From the NCBI GenBank assembly GCA_964515235.1, contig CAZEVO010000001.1:1-64000 (forward strand): a stretch of DNA of 64,000 nt, read 5' to 3'. Source of the stretch: OPU3-GD-OMZ sp964515235 (GTDB lineage Bacteria; Pseudomonadota; Gammaproteobacteria; Methylococcales; Methylomonadaceae). Below are positions 51,580 to 60,646 of this stretch, piece by piece. The position numbers and the translations under genes were made by a program. The stretch's first letter is position 1; every line of letters begins with the position of its first letter. The notes beneath the pieces are model-generated. The model was not told the DNA's origin. It saw only the letters and a list, made by a program, of their open reading frames with translations, and made no database searches.

Positions 51580-54006
51580 ATGGAACCAGATGAAACCGTT
51601 TTACCAATGACTAATTCTTTAGTGCCTGTTTTGCCATTGCGAGATGTAGTTGTTTATCCGCATATGGTTATCCCGTTGTTTGTAGGGAGAGACAAGTCTA
51701 TTGATGCGTTAGATGTCGCGATGAAAGAAGATAAGCAAATCTTGTTAATTGCACAAAAAGAAGCAGAAATTGATGATCCTACAGTTGATGATCTATATGA
51801 AATTGGGACATTAGCAAATATCCTACAACTGCTTAAATTACCTGATGGCACAGTCAAAGTGCTGGTTGAGGGTTGTGACCGTTGCAGTGTTTCAGAAATC
51901 AAGGAAACTGGGGATTTCTATTCTGCGATCGTAGAAACCTTAGAGGATTCACTTGATTTGGATGAGGATGAAGCTGATGTTCTTATTCGAGCAGTGATTA
52001 ATTCATTTGATCAATATGTCAAATTAAATAACAAAATCCCACCTGAAGTCTTGAGTTCGCTTGCCGGCATAGATGACGCTAGTCGTCTAGGAGATACTAT
52101 TGCTGCGCATATGGCGTTAAAAATTGAAGAAAAACAAATTATCTTAGAGACAATTGATGTTGCTGATCGTTTGGAAAACCTAATGACACTCATGGAAGGT
52201 GAGATGGGTCTTCTGGAAATGGAAAAAAAGATTCGCGGTCGTGTCAAACAACAAATGGAAAAGAACCAGCGAGAGTATTATCTGAATGAGCAAATGAAGG
52301 CTATTCAACAAGAATTAGGTGAGATGGATGATGTGCCTAATGAAATTGAGGAAATGGCTGGAAATATTGAAAAGTCAGGTATGTCTAAAGAGGCAAGGGC
52401 TAAAGCTGAGTCAGAATTAAATAAATTAAAGCTGATGTCGCCTATGTCAGCCGAAGCGACTGTCGTTCGTAACTATATTGAATGGATGATTAACGTCCCT
52501 TGGAAAAAGAAAACTAAAGTACGGCATGATTTACAAATCGCAGAAGAGGTTCTTGATGCGGATCACTTTGGTTTAGAGAAGGTTAAAGAACGGATTTTAG
52601 AATATTTGGCGGTACAACAGCGTGTTAGAAAGTTGAAAGGGCCTATTTTATGTCTGGTTGGACCGCCTGGTGTTGGAAAAACGTCATTAGGGCAGTCTAT
52701 AGCACGAGCGACCAATCGTAAATATGTTCGGATGGCTTTAGGTGGCGTTCGTGATGAGGCCGAGATACGTGGTCACCGAAGGACTTATATTGGATCTTTA
52801 CCTGGAAAGATTTTACAAAACTTATCAAAAGTAAAAACACGTAATCCAATGTTTTTATTAGATGAAATTGATAAAATGGCCACAGATTTCAGGGGTGATC
52901 CCGCGTCAGCAATGTTGGAAGTGTTAGACCCCGAGCAAAACCATACTTTTTCTGATCATTATCTTGAGGTTGATTTTGATTTATCGGATGTGATGTTTGT
53001 CGCTACAGCAAATACTTTAAATATCCCGCCGGCATTACTCGATAGAATGGAAGTTATCCGTTTAGCTGGGTACACCGAGGATGAAAAAACTAATATTGCA
53101 ATACGTTATCTGATTCCAAAACAAGTGGAAAATAATGGTCTGAAGAAAAGTGAAATTGAAATTTCTAAAGATGTTGTTAAACACATCATTCGGTTTTATA
53201 CCCGGGAAGCTGGTGTTCGAGGGTTGGAGCGTGAAATCTCCAAAATTTGTCGTAAAGTAGTTAAAGAACTATTGTCGACAGGCGGGGAGCAGAAAATAGT
53301 CATTAATGAAGACGCTATTGAGACGTATCTTGGTGTTAAGCGATTTCGCTATGGGCAAGCAGAGGAGCATAACCGCATTGGACAGGTCACTGGCTTGGCA
53401 TGGACTGAGGTAGGTGGTGAGTTGCTGACAATAGAAGCAGCGTTGGTCACAGGTAAGGGTAACTTTAAGGATCCGACTGGTAACCTTGAGAAGGTGATGA
53501 AAGAGTCAATCAGAGTTGCTGGCACGGTAGTTCAGAGTCGTTTGAAGTTATTGGGGATAGATGAGAAGGCGAGTCAGAAACATGATGTTCATATTCATGT
53601 TCCGGAAGGAGCGACACCCAAAGATGGTCCGAGTGCTGGGATTGCAATGTGTACTGCTATAGTGTCCGCGTTAACAAACATTCCAGTGAAATCGGATGTT
53701 GCGATGACCGGTGAGATTACCTTAAGAGGTGAAGTATTGCCAATTGGGGGTTTGAAAGAAAAGTTATTGGCGGCACATCGGGGAGGAATTACTACAATTT
53801 TGATTCCTTGGGAAAATGAAAAGGATTTGAAGGAAATTCCTGATAATATTTTAGATAAATTGGTGATTAAACCAGTGCGTTGGATAGAAGAAGTGCTTGA
53901 GGCCGCATTACAATATCAACCGACAGCGCTTCAGGAAGATGAGTCAGAGGCGAGTGAAAAGTCAGAAGCAGTTGCGTCGAAATCAAGTCGTTTATCTGCC
54001 CATTGA
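51580..54006 (+). CDS. lon: ATP-dependent protease Lon
   Basis: Lon degrades misfolded and specific regulatory proteins in the cytoplasm. The 808-residue product has the N-terminal substrate-binding domain (about 8-200: LPLRDVVVYPHMVIPLFVGR), the AAA+ domain with GPPGVGKTSLGQSIARATNR near 361-380, MFLLDEIDKMATDFRGDPAS near 424-443, and the C-terminal protease domain with catalytic serine in PKDGPSAGIAM near 685 and lysine in GGLKEKLLAAHRGG near 728. Length is close to the usual 784-800. The Ser/Glu-rich C-terminal tail is somewhat extended. It is followed by hupB as in Pseudomonas. Confidence 0.98.
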   Translation: MEPDETVLPMTNSLVPVLPLRDVVVYPHMVIPLFVGRDKSIDALDVAMKEDKQILLIAQKEAEIDDPTVDDLYEIGTLANILQLLKLPDGTVKVLVEGCDRCSVSEIKETGDFYSAIVETLEDSLDLDEDEADVLIRAVINSFDQYVKLNNKIPPEVLSSLAGIDDASRLGDTIAAHMALKIEEKQIILETIDVADRLENLMTLMEGEMGLLEMEKKIRGRVKQQMEKNQREYYLNEQMKAIQQELGEMDDVPNEIEEMAGNIEKSGMSKEARAKAESELNKLKLMSPMSAEATVVRNYIEWMINVPWKKKTKVRHDLQIAEEVLDADHFGLEKVKERILEYLAVQQRVRKLKGPILCLVGPPGVGKTSLGQSIARATNRKYVRMALGGVRDEAEIRGHRRTYIGSLPGKILQNLSKVKTRNPMFLLDEIDKMATDFRGDPASAMLEVLDPEQNHTFSDHYLEVDFDLSDVMFVATANTLNIPPALLDRMEVIRLAGYTEDEKTNIAIRYLIPKQVENNGLKKSEIEISKDVVKHIIRFYTREAGVRGLEREISKICRKVVKELLSTGGEQKIVINEDAIETYLGVKRFRYGQAEEHNRIGQVTGLAWTEVGGELLTIEAALVTGKGNFKDPTGNLEKVMKESIRVAGTVVQSRLKLLGIDEKASQKHDVHIHVPEGATPKDGPSAGIAMCTAIVSALTNIPVKSDVAMTGEITLRGEVLPIGGLKEKLLAAHRGGITTILIPWENEKDLKEIPDNILDKLVIKPVRWIEEVLEAALQYQPTALQEDESEASEKSEAVASKSSRLSAH

Positions 54007-54144
54007 TGGTGGGTAGGAGAGATGTAGTGTTGTTAAAAAATAATTATAAAAGCATAGACAATTTGAGTGCGCACCAGATAAACTAGCTTCTGGTTTAGCA
54101 TTTAAGCTAATTTAAATTACAACCTCCAAAGAAGGGGAATATAG

Positions 54145-54417
54145 ATGAATAAATCGGAATTAATTGATTCTATGGCCGAGGAGTCTGGACTGTCAAAGGC
54201 AGATTCAAGTAAAGCGCTAGAAGCCTTTACAAATGTTGTTACTAATGCGTTAAAGAATGAAGACTCGGTGGCGTTAATTGGTTTTGGTACATTTCTGGTA
54301 AAGCATCGTGCAGAGAGGAAAGGGCGTAATCCACAAACCGGTGCAGAGATTACAATTTCGGCAGCAAACATTCCATCATTTAAAGCTGGAAAATCGCTTA
54401 AAGATTCTGTAAAATAG
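54145..54417 (+). CDS. hupB: DNA-binding protein HU-beta
   Basis: HU is a small dimeric histone-like protein that bends and compacts DNA. The 90-residue product matches: MNKSELIDSMAEESGLSKAD at the start, ALIGFGTFLVKHRAERKGRN near 43-62, and PQTGAEITISAANIPSFKAG near 63-82 with the DNA-minor-groove beta arms. AGGGGA lies eight bases before the ATG. Only 13 bases separate its stop from tRNA-Val, so the tRNAs may be processed from the hupB transcript. Confidence 0.97.
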   Translation: MNKSELIDSMAEESGLSKADSSKALEAFTNVVTNALKNEDSVALIGFGTFLVKHRAERKGRNPQTGAEITISAANIPSFKAGKSLKDSVK

Positions 54418-54430
54418 CTTTTTTGATTCT

Positions 54431-54506
54431 GGGTGCTTAGCTCAGCTGGGAGAGCATCGCCCTTACAAGGCGAGGGTCGGGGGTTCGATCCCCTCAGCAC
54501 CCACCA
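54431..54506 (+). tRNA. tRNA-Val (anticodon UAC)
   Basis: The acceptor arms GGGTGCT (54431-54437) and AGCACCC (54496-54502) pair fully, followed by A and encoded CCA. The anticodon stem TCGCC/GGCGA holds the loop CTTACAA, giving anticodon TAC. D-arm GCTCAGCTGGGAGAGC and T-arm GGGGGTTCGATCCCC are standard; total 76 bases. Confidence 0.98.
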
Positions 54507-54512
54507 AGAATT

Positions 54513-54589
54513 GGAGCGGTAGTTCAGTTGGTTAGAATACCGGCCTGTCACGCCGGGGGTCGCGGGTTCGAGTCCCGTCCGCTCCGCCA
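54513..54589 (+). tRNA. tRNA-Asp (anticodon GUC)
   Basis: The acceptor arms GGAGCGG (54513-54519) and CCGCTCC (54579-54585) pair, followed by G and CCA. The anticodon loop CTGTCAC within stem CCGGC/GCCGG gives GTC. T-arm CGGGTTCGAGTCCCG is standard; total 77 bases. It lies six bases after tRNA-Val. Confidence 0.98.
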
Positions 54590-54598
54590 ATTATTCTG

Positions 54599-54634
54599 AA
54601 AAAACCCCATGACCGAACAGTCTGGGGTTTTTTT
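54599..54634 (+). terminator. Rho-independent terminator after tRNA-Asp
   Basis: AAAAACCCCA (about 54599-54609) pairs with TGGGGTTTTT (54623-54632) across a 13-base loop, ending in seven T. It ends the hupB-tRNA-Val-tRNA-Asp unit before ppiD. Confidence 0.85.
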
Positions 54635-54685
54635 GTATGTGACTATATGAAAAATATTTTAAATGTTTGCTCAAGGTAAAGCATT

Positions 54686-56533
54686 ATGTTGCTAAAGATT
54701 AGAGAAAAGTCCCAAGGTGTTTTTTCTTGGTTTATTTTATTAATGATTTGTGTTCCGTTTGCTCTGTGGGGAATTCAGAATTATCTAGATGTTGGTGAAG
54801 AAACTCCGGTCGCAACAGTAGGTGATAAAGAATTTTTTCAGCGAGATATTAACCGTGCCTATAGTCAATACAGTGAAAATTTTAAGGGTGTGAATATTGA
54901 TGAAACACAGTTAAAAAAATTAGCATTGGAAAAACTCATTCGAGATGAAGTTTTATTACAGCATGTTGAAGATGAAAGGCTTGCAGTAACAGATAAATCT
55001 GTTCGAGATTTTGTCGCGACGTTAGAATATTTTCAAACTGATGGTAAGTTTGATAAAGAGCGTTATCAGGCGTTATTGTCGCAGCAAAAAATCACTTCGG
55101 ATGAATTTGTCAGAAGAATTAAGAAAGCGATGATTATGGAGCAATTTCAACGGACTATTGTGGAAAGTGGTTTTTCTACGGATTATGATGTTGAACAGTT
55201 TTTTAAAATTCAGAACCAAACACGTTCAGCTCATTTTGTAGTTGTTCCGTTATCTTCAACAGAAGGAGCAGTTGGAGATGAAGAAATTCAATCTTACTAT
55301 CAGGACAATATTGATAATTACCGAACTGAAGCGACTGTTTCTATTGAATATATCGAATTGGCCTTAGATGATCTTGCTGAAAATATTAAGCCAACACCAG
55401 CGCAATTAGAGGCTTTTTATCAAGAACAACAAGATGCCTTTAGAACAGACGAGCGTCGTAAAATCAGCCATATTTTGCTATCTGATAAGAGTAAGGCTTT
55501 AGAGCAAGCAAGACAGATAAAAGAGCGTTTGGATACCAGTAGTTTTGAAGTGCTTGCAAGCGAATTTTCAGCAGATAAATTATCAGCTAGTCAAGGTGGT
55601 AACTTGGGATTGATTGTCGCTGGAGATATGGACCCTGACTTTGAAAAAGTAGCACTAGGATTGGCAGAAGGAGAGGTTTCTGAGCCTGTGGAAACAGAGT
55701 TTGGTTTTCATATTATTAAAGTGACAGAGTTGACAGCAGGTGTTGTTAAACCGTATGAAGAAGTTAAAACTGTTGTTGAGCTCGGGTTCAAAAAAGTTGA
55801 AGCGGAAAATATTTTTTATGAGTTAGGCGAAACACTGGCTGAAATAAGTTTTGAAAGTCCTGATACTTTGGACGTCGCTGCAGAGTCAATTGGTGTAGCC
55901 GTTAAGAAGACCGAAAACTTTACCCGCTCTCAAGGTAATAAAGATATTTCAGCAGAAGAAGCAGTTAGAGAAAAAGCATTTTCTGAAGATGTTTTAGCAG
56001 GAAATAATAGTGAAGTAATAGAGTTAGGTTCTGATCGAATAGTTGTTTTAAGAGTTTTGGAACATGCGCCATCAAAGGCAAGAGAGTTGTCAGAAGTCAG
56101 TGAAATGATTGTAGATAAACTTAATAGTAATGCTGCAAAACAGCAAACTCTTGAGCAAGCAAAGGAACTTAAGGCGTTAGTACAATCAGGGGAATCCCTA
56201 GAGGTATTAGCTAAGAAAAACGATTTTTCTTTTGTTGTAGCTGATGATTTAGCTCGAAATAGTAGTGATCTACCTTGGGAAATAAATCGTGCCATTTTTA
56301 TCGGTGCAAAGCCTAAAAGTGATCAAGCTACGACGATGATTGTCGCTTTGGAATCAGGTGAGCAGGCCGTAGTGAATTTGTTAAGTGTCACTGAAGGAGA
56401 ATTGGCAAAAGCAAACAAAAAGGAATTCGGTATTGCACGTACCAACATTACCAAATTATTGGCTGAAGGTGACTTCGATGCGGTTTTAAGTGATTTACAG
56501 GCTAGCGCAGAAGTTAATATTTCGGCACCTTAA
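54686..56533 (+). CDS. ppiD: Periplasmic folding factor PpiD (parvulin-type, membrane-anchored)
   Basis: PpiD is anchored in the inner membrane and helps newly exported proteins fold at the Sec translocon exit. The 615-residue product begins MLLKIREKSQGVFSWFILLM with one transmembrane helix (about 13-31), then a SurA-like N-terminal helical region (about 40-200). A parvulin domain follows near residues 265-355 (RRKISHILLSDKSKALEQAR, SQGGNLGLIVAGDMDPDFEK, EFGFHIIKV). The C-terminal helical region is typical. Length agrees with the family (about 620). It has the usual place between hupB and fabI. Confidence 0.95.
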   Translation: MLLKIREKSQGVFSWFILLMICVPFALWGIQNYLDVGEETPVATVGDKEFFQRDINRAYSQYSENFKGVNIDETQLKKLALEKLIRDEVLLQHVEDERLAVTDKSVRDFVATLEYFQTDGKFDKERYQALLSQQKITSDEFVRRIKKAMIMEQFQRTIVESGFSTDYDVEQFFKIQNQTRSAHFVVVPLSSTEGAVGDEEIQSYYQDNIDNYRTEATVSIEYIELALDDLAENIKPTPAQLEAFYQEQQDAFRTDERRKISHILLSDKSKALEQARQIKERLDTSSFEVLASEFSADKLSASQGGNLGLIVAGDMDPDFEKVALGLAEGEVSEPVETEFGFHIIKVTELTAGVVKPYEEVKTVVELGFKKVEAENIFYELGETLAEISFESPDTLDVAAESIGVAVKKTENFTRSQGNKDISAEEAVREKAFSEDVLAGNNSEVIELGSDRIVVLRVLEHAPSKARELSEVSEMIVDKLNSNAAKQQTLEQAKELKALVQSGESLEVLAKKNDFSFVVADDLARNSSDLPWEINRAIFIGAKPKSDQATTMIVALESGEQAVVNLLSVTEGELAKANKKEFGIARTNITKLLAEGDFDAVLSDLQASAEVNISAP

Positions 56534-56552
56534 TAGGGGTAATAATCAGTTT

Positions 56553-56581
56553 AAAAAAGGGGCTTTAAAGCCCCTTTTTTT
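56553..56581. terminator. Bidirectional terminator between ppiD and fabI
   Basis: AAAAAAGGGGCTTT and its complement AAAGCCCCTTTTTT form a near-perfect palindrome (56553-56581) with a very short loop. A and T runs on either side allow termination in both directions, serving ppiD and the convergent fabI. Confidence 0.88.
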
Positions 56582-56598
56582 ATGAATATTAAAAATAA

Positions 56599-57387
56599 TT
56601 ATTCACTCGTTGCTGCTAGCCCTGCGATATTATAGCCTGCATCTACAAATAGAATTTCTCCGGTAATTCCGGAGGCTAAGTCTGAGCATAAAAATGCAGC
56701 GGCATTTCCAACTTCATCAATGGACACATTCTTTTTCATGGGCGCGGTGTCTGCCGCTTTACTGAGCATCGATTTAAAGTTATTGATACCAGAGGCTGCA
56801 AGAGTTCTGATTGGACCGGCAGAAACAGCATTCACGCGTGTTCCATTGGGACCTAGTGATGCGGCCATATAACGAACATTAGCATCGAGACTGGCTTTCG
56901 CAACCCCCATGACGTTGTAATTGGGAATTGCTCTTTGAGAGCCTAAGTAGCTTAAGGTGAGCAGAGAGCCATTCCTGCCTTCCATCATTGGCTTACCTGC
57001 TTTAGCAAGTGCGGCAAAACTGTAGGAGCTAATATCATGGGCAATACGGAAATTTTCTCGTGTAACGGCATCCACATAACTGCCTTCTAAGGCTTCTCTA
57101 GGAGCAAAAGCAACAGAGTGGACGATGCAGTCTAAGCCATCCCAGTGTTGAGCTAAAGTGTCAAAGACGCCGTTAATTTGGTCATCGTAACTGACATCAC
57201 ACTCTACCGTAATATTTGAATTGCATTCAGCGGCCATTTTTTCTACGCGGCCTTGTAGTTTTTCATTTTGAAAAGTAAACGCTAGATCAGCGCCTTCCCT
57301 GTGCATCGCTTTGGCGATTCCCCACGCGATTGAGCGGTTGCTGGCTAGACCAACAATTAAAACACGCTTGCCCTGCAAAAAACCCAT
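56599..57387 (-). CDS. fabI: Enoyl-[acyl-carrier-protein] reductase FabI
   Basis: FabI reduces trans-2-enoyl-ACP with NADH in each round of fatty acid elongation. The 262-residue short-chain dehydrogenase-like protein has the FabI nucleotide motif GLASNRSIAWGIAKAMHREG (13-32), the substrate loop VHSVAFAPREAL near 90-101, the catalytic YNVMGVAKASL near 157-167 (Tyr and Lys seven apart), and VSAGPIRTLAASGI near 187-200. Length is typical. It is encoded against the direction of its neighbours ppiD and the ABC operon, whose start lies 92 bases from its own. Confidence 0.97.
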   Translation of the reverse strand: MGFLQGKRVLIVGLASNRSIAWGIAKAMHREGADLAFTFQNEKLQGRVEKMAAECNSNITVECDVSYDDQINGVFDTLAQHWDGLDCIVHSVAFAPREALEGSYVDAVTRENFRIAHDISSYSFAALAKAGKPMMEGRNGSLLTLSYLGSQRAIPNYNVMGVAKASLDANVRYMAASLGPNGTRVNAVSAGPIRTLAASGINNFKSMLSKAADTAPMKKNVSIDEVGNAAAFLCSDLASGITGEILFVDAGYNIAGLAATSE

Positions 57388-57479
57388 TATTATCTCCTAG
57401 TTAAATTGTTGATAGAATAGATTTAAGTATCTATGAGCTCTTTATCGTTGTCCAGTAAATTTAAGGAAATGAGTATTTA

Positions 57480-59624
57480 ATGTTCGTTGTTAAGTGTAAG
57501 CGTTGCTTAGTATTAATAAATTGCCTGTTATTGAGCGGTTGTAATGACTCTATGTTGAATAACCCTTATTCAGTAGCGGCAGATGGTAAATCAATTTTAT
57601 ACAGTTCTTTTTCAGAGCGGCCCAAACATTTGGATCCAGCGGTATCATACAGTTCAAATGAATATGCAATTATAGGGCAAATTTATGAACCGCTGTTTCA
57701 ATATCATTATTTAAAAAGACCGTATCAATTAGTTCCTTTAACAGCGACAAAAATGCCTGAAATAAGTTTTTTAGCGGAGGATGGGTCAGGACATTTGGTG
57801 GCGACGAAAGCTGAGCCAGAAGTAGTGAAATATACAGATTATTTAATTGAAATCAAATCAGGAATTTATTATCAACCACACCCGGCGTTAGCAAAGACAA
57901 AGGGTTATATTTACCATGCTTTAACAGCAGATGATTTGGCCGGTATTTCAACAATTAATGATTTTAACAAACAGGGAACCCGTGAATTGGTTGCCGAAGA
58001 TTATGTTTACCAGATTAAGCGTTTAGTTCATTCAAAAATACATTCTCCAATTGCAGAATTGATGAAGCAATATATTGTAGGTTTAGATGAATTATCTCAT
58101 GAAGTTAAAAACCAGAATTGGTTGGAATTCAGAGCACAAAACCTTTCTGGTGTTGAAGTGATAGATAAATATCATTTTCGGATTAGGATTTTTGGTAAGT
58201 ATCCACAATTTATTTTTTGGTTATCAATGCCTTTTTTCTCACCAATGCCTTGGGAGGCGGACGTTTTTTATGGACAGTCAGGATTGGTTGAAAAAAACAT
58301 CTCATTGGACTGGTTTCCCGTAGGGACGGGGCCTTATATGTTGTTGGAAAATAATCCTAATCGTCAAATGGTTTTGTCTAAAAACCCTCATTTCCATTTA
58401 GAACGCTATCCTCATTCTGGCGAGATTCAGGACTTTGAGTTAGGGTTATTAGACGATGCAGATAAACGGCTACCTTTTATTGATAAGGTGATTTATGTTT
58501 TAGAAAAAGAAACAATCCCTTATTGGAACAAGTTCTTGCAGGGTTATTATGATGCTTCTGGCGTAGCATCAGATAGTTTCGATCAAGCTATTCAATTTAC
58601 CGGTGCTGGTAAAGCTGCGTTGACGCCAGAGCTAAAAGAAAAAGAGATTCAATTGCAGACAGCAGTTACAACTTCTATTTCATATTTGGGGTTTAATATG
58701 ATTGATTCGATTGTTGGGGGAAAATCAGATAAAGCAAGAAAATTAAGACAGGCTATTTCAATCGCCATAGATTATGAAGAATATATTTCTATTTTTATGA
58801 ATGGTCGGGGGTTGCCGGCGCAAGGATTATTACCGCCCGGAATTTTTGGGTTTGAAGAAGGCTTAAGCGGTTTAAACCCTTATGTTTATGATTGGGATGA
58901 TGGCTATCAGCGTAAATCGATTGATATTGCTCAGCAATTAATGGATGAAGCTGGTTTTAAATCAGGAATAGACCCTTCAACAAAGGAACCTTTAGTGCTT
59001 TATTTAGATACTGCAGCTAGTGGTCCAGATGATAGAGCACGTTTGAATTGGTATAGAAAACAATTTTCAAAATTAGGGATTCAATTAGTTGTTAGGGCAA
59101 CAGACTACAATCGATTCCAGCAAAAAATTCGTTCAGGTAACGCGCAATTATTTTTATGGGGATGGAATGCAGACTATCCAGATCCTGAGAACTTTTTCTT
59201 CCTATTGTATGGGCCGCATTCTAAAATTAAAACAGGTGGAGAAAATGCAGTTAATTATCAGAATGAGGGCTATGATCGACTTTTTGAGCAAATGCGTAAT
59301 TTAACTAATGGCCCTGAACGATTGCAAAAAATTCATCAGTTACAAGAAATTATTCGTTATGATGCACCTTGGGTTTTAGGGTTTTATCCTAAAAGCTACT
59401 CACTTATTCATAGTTGGTATCACAACCTAAAGCCTAATCTTATGGCTAATAACAAGTTGAAATATACCCGAATTGATAGTGAAAAACGACATCGATTACG
59501 CCAGCTTTGGAATGTACCTTTATGGTGGCCTCTTGCGTTATTGGCTGGTTTAATTGTTCTGTTAATGCTCCCAGCGTTAATCGTTTATCGCCAGCGGAAA
59601 AAGGCGGTGATTAATGAATATTAA
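57480..59624 (+). CDS. Family-5 oligopeptide-type substrate-binding lipoprotein with C-terminal membrane helix
   Basis: This is the solute receptor of the ABC importer encoded downstream, for peptides or a similar solute. The 714-residue product has a lipoprotein signal with lipobox LSGC (Cys21, Asn22 at +2), and a family-5 solute-binding domain: SFSERPKHLDPAVSYSSNEY near 41-60, PVGTGPYMLLENNPNRQMVL near 281-300, LGFNMID near 404, and LFLWGWNADYPDPENFF near 555-571. Unusually, a transmembrane helix follows near residues 682-704 (WWPLALLAGLIVLLMLPALI) with a basic tail. So the receptor seems held at the membrane at both ends. The family suits the Yej/Dpp-type transporters. Confidence 0.9.
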   Translation: MFVVKCKRCLVLINCLLLSGCNDSMLNNPYSVAADGKSILYSSFSERPKHLDPAVSYSSNEYAIIGQIYEPLFQYHYLKRPYQLVPLTATKMPEISFLAEDGSGHLVATKAEPEVVKYTDYLIEIKSGIYYQPHPALAKTKGYIYHALTADDLAGISTINDFNKQGTRELVAEDYVYQIKRLVHSKIHSPIAELMKQYIVGLDELSHEVKNQNWLEFRAQNLSGVEVIDKYHFRIRIFGKYPQFIFWLSMPFFSPMPWEADVFYGQSGLVEKNISLDWFPVGTGPYMLLENNPNRQMVLSKNPHFHLERYPHSGEIQDFELGLLDDADKRLPFIDKVIYVLEKETIPYWNKFLQGYYDASGVASDSFDQAIQFTGAGKAALTPELKEKEIQLQTAVTTSISYLGFNMIDSIVGGKSDKARKLRQAISIAIDYEEYISIFMNGRGLPAQGLLPPGIFGFEEGLSGLNPYVYDWDDGYQRKSIDIAQQLMDEAGFKSGIDPSTKEPLVLYLDTAASGPDDRARLNWYRKQFSKLGIQLVVRATDYNRFQQKIRSGNAQLFLWGWNADYPDPENFFFLLYGPHSKIKTGGENAVNYQNEGYDRLFEQMRNLTNGPERLQKIHQLQEIIRYDAPWVLGFYPKSYSLIHSWYHNLKPNLMANNKLKYTRIDSEKRHRLRQLWNVPLWWPLALLAGLIVLLMLPALIVYRQRKKAVINEY

Positions 59625-59658
59625 GATGATTTTTTTAATTTAGCGGCTAAGGAAAATT

Positions 59659-60636
59659 GTGATCCAATATATTTTTCGTCGTCTTTTGTATACGTTTCCA
59701 CTACTGTTAGGCGTTAATGTTTTAACGTTCTTTTTATTTTTTGTGGTTAATACGCCTGACGATATGGCAAGAATGCAATTAGGTCAGAAGCATGTTACCG
59801 AATATGCTGTGAAAAAATGGAAGGTTGAGCATGGTTATGACTTGCCCTTATTTGTAAATCCAGAAGGGCGTTATCTCGATAAAATTACTGAGACGATTTT
59901 TTATCAGAAATCCATTAAGTTATTTGTCTTTCAATTTGGTGTTTCTGATAGTGGCAGAGATATTGCCGCTGATATTAAACAACGAATGTGGCCAAGTCTA
60001 GCCGTTGCATTACCCTCTTTGTTGCTTGGGTTATTGGTCAATATTGTTGCTGCCCTTCTGATGGTTTTGTTTAGGTCTAGTTATGTCGAGTTTTGGGGGG
60101 TGGTAGCTTGCGTCGTGATTATGTCAATATCGGCCTTGTTTTATATTATTGGTGGGCAGTTCTTGTTTAGTAAACTGCTTAAATTAGTACCTATATCAGG
60201 ATTTAGCTCTGGTATGGATGGGCTCAAATTCTTGATCTTACCCGTTTTGATTAGTGTGATCTCGGGGTTGGGGTCGGGTGCACGGTGGTATCGTGCTTTA
60301 TTTATTGAAGAGGTTGAAAAAGATTATGTGAAAACGGCCCGAGCAAAAGGCTTATCTGAAACACAGACATTATTCAGACATGTTCTAGGAAATGCAATGA
60401 TTCCAATTTTAACAGGGGTTGTGGTTGTCCTACCATTATTGTTTATGGGAAGTTTAATTATGGAATCTTTTTTTAGTATTCCTGGATTGGGTAGTTATAC
60501 CATTGATGCGATTAATCGTCAGGATTTTGCAATTGTCAGGTCGATGGTTTTTTTAGGTTCGGTACTTTATGTTATTGGATTATTATTGACGGATCTCTGT
60601 TATACCCTCGTTGACCCGCGCGTTAAACTATCCTAG
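59659..60636 (+). CDS. Oligopeptide-type ABC transporter permease (DppB/YejB-like)
   Basis: The 325-residue product is the first membrane subunit of the importer. It starts MIQYIFRRLLYTFPLLLGVN, typical of DppB/OppB/YejB, and has about six transmembrane helices. The EAA cytoplasmic loop that touches the ATPase is seen in DYVKTARAKGLSETQTLFRH near 226-245, and the C-terminus ends DLCYTLVDPRVKLS, also typical. GTG 59659 is used as start because AAGGAA lies a few bases upstream. The next permease gene starts ten bases after the stop, so all four genes are one operon. Confidence 0.93.
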   Translation: MIQYIFRRLLYTFPLLLGVNVLTFFLFFVVNTPDDMARMQLGQKHVTEYAVKKWKVEHGYDLPLFVNPEGRYLDKITETIFYQKSIKLFVFQFGVSDSGRDIAADIKQRMWPSLAVALPSLLLGLLVNIVAALLMVLFRSSYVEFWGVVACVVIMSISALFYIIGGQFLFSKLLKLVPISGFSSGMDGLKFLILPVLISVISGLGSGARWYRALFIEEVEKDYVKTARAKGLSETQTLFRHVLGNAMIPILTGVVVVLPLLFMGSLIMESFFSIPGLGSYTIDAINRQDFAIVRSMVFLGSVLYVIGLLLTDLCYTLVDPRVKLS

Positions 60637-60646
60637 GTAATATGAA

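Noticed and set aside
54117..54590. 157-residue minus-strand open frame starting MAERTGLEPATPGVTG
   Set aside because: It runs antisense through tRNA-Asp, tRNA-Val and hupB. Sequences of the type 'RGLEPATP...YSNQLNYRS' are well-known false proteins produced by translating tRNA genes backwards.
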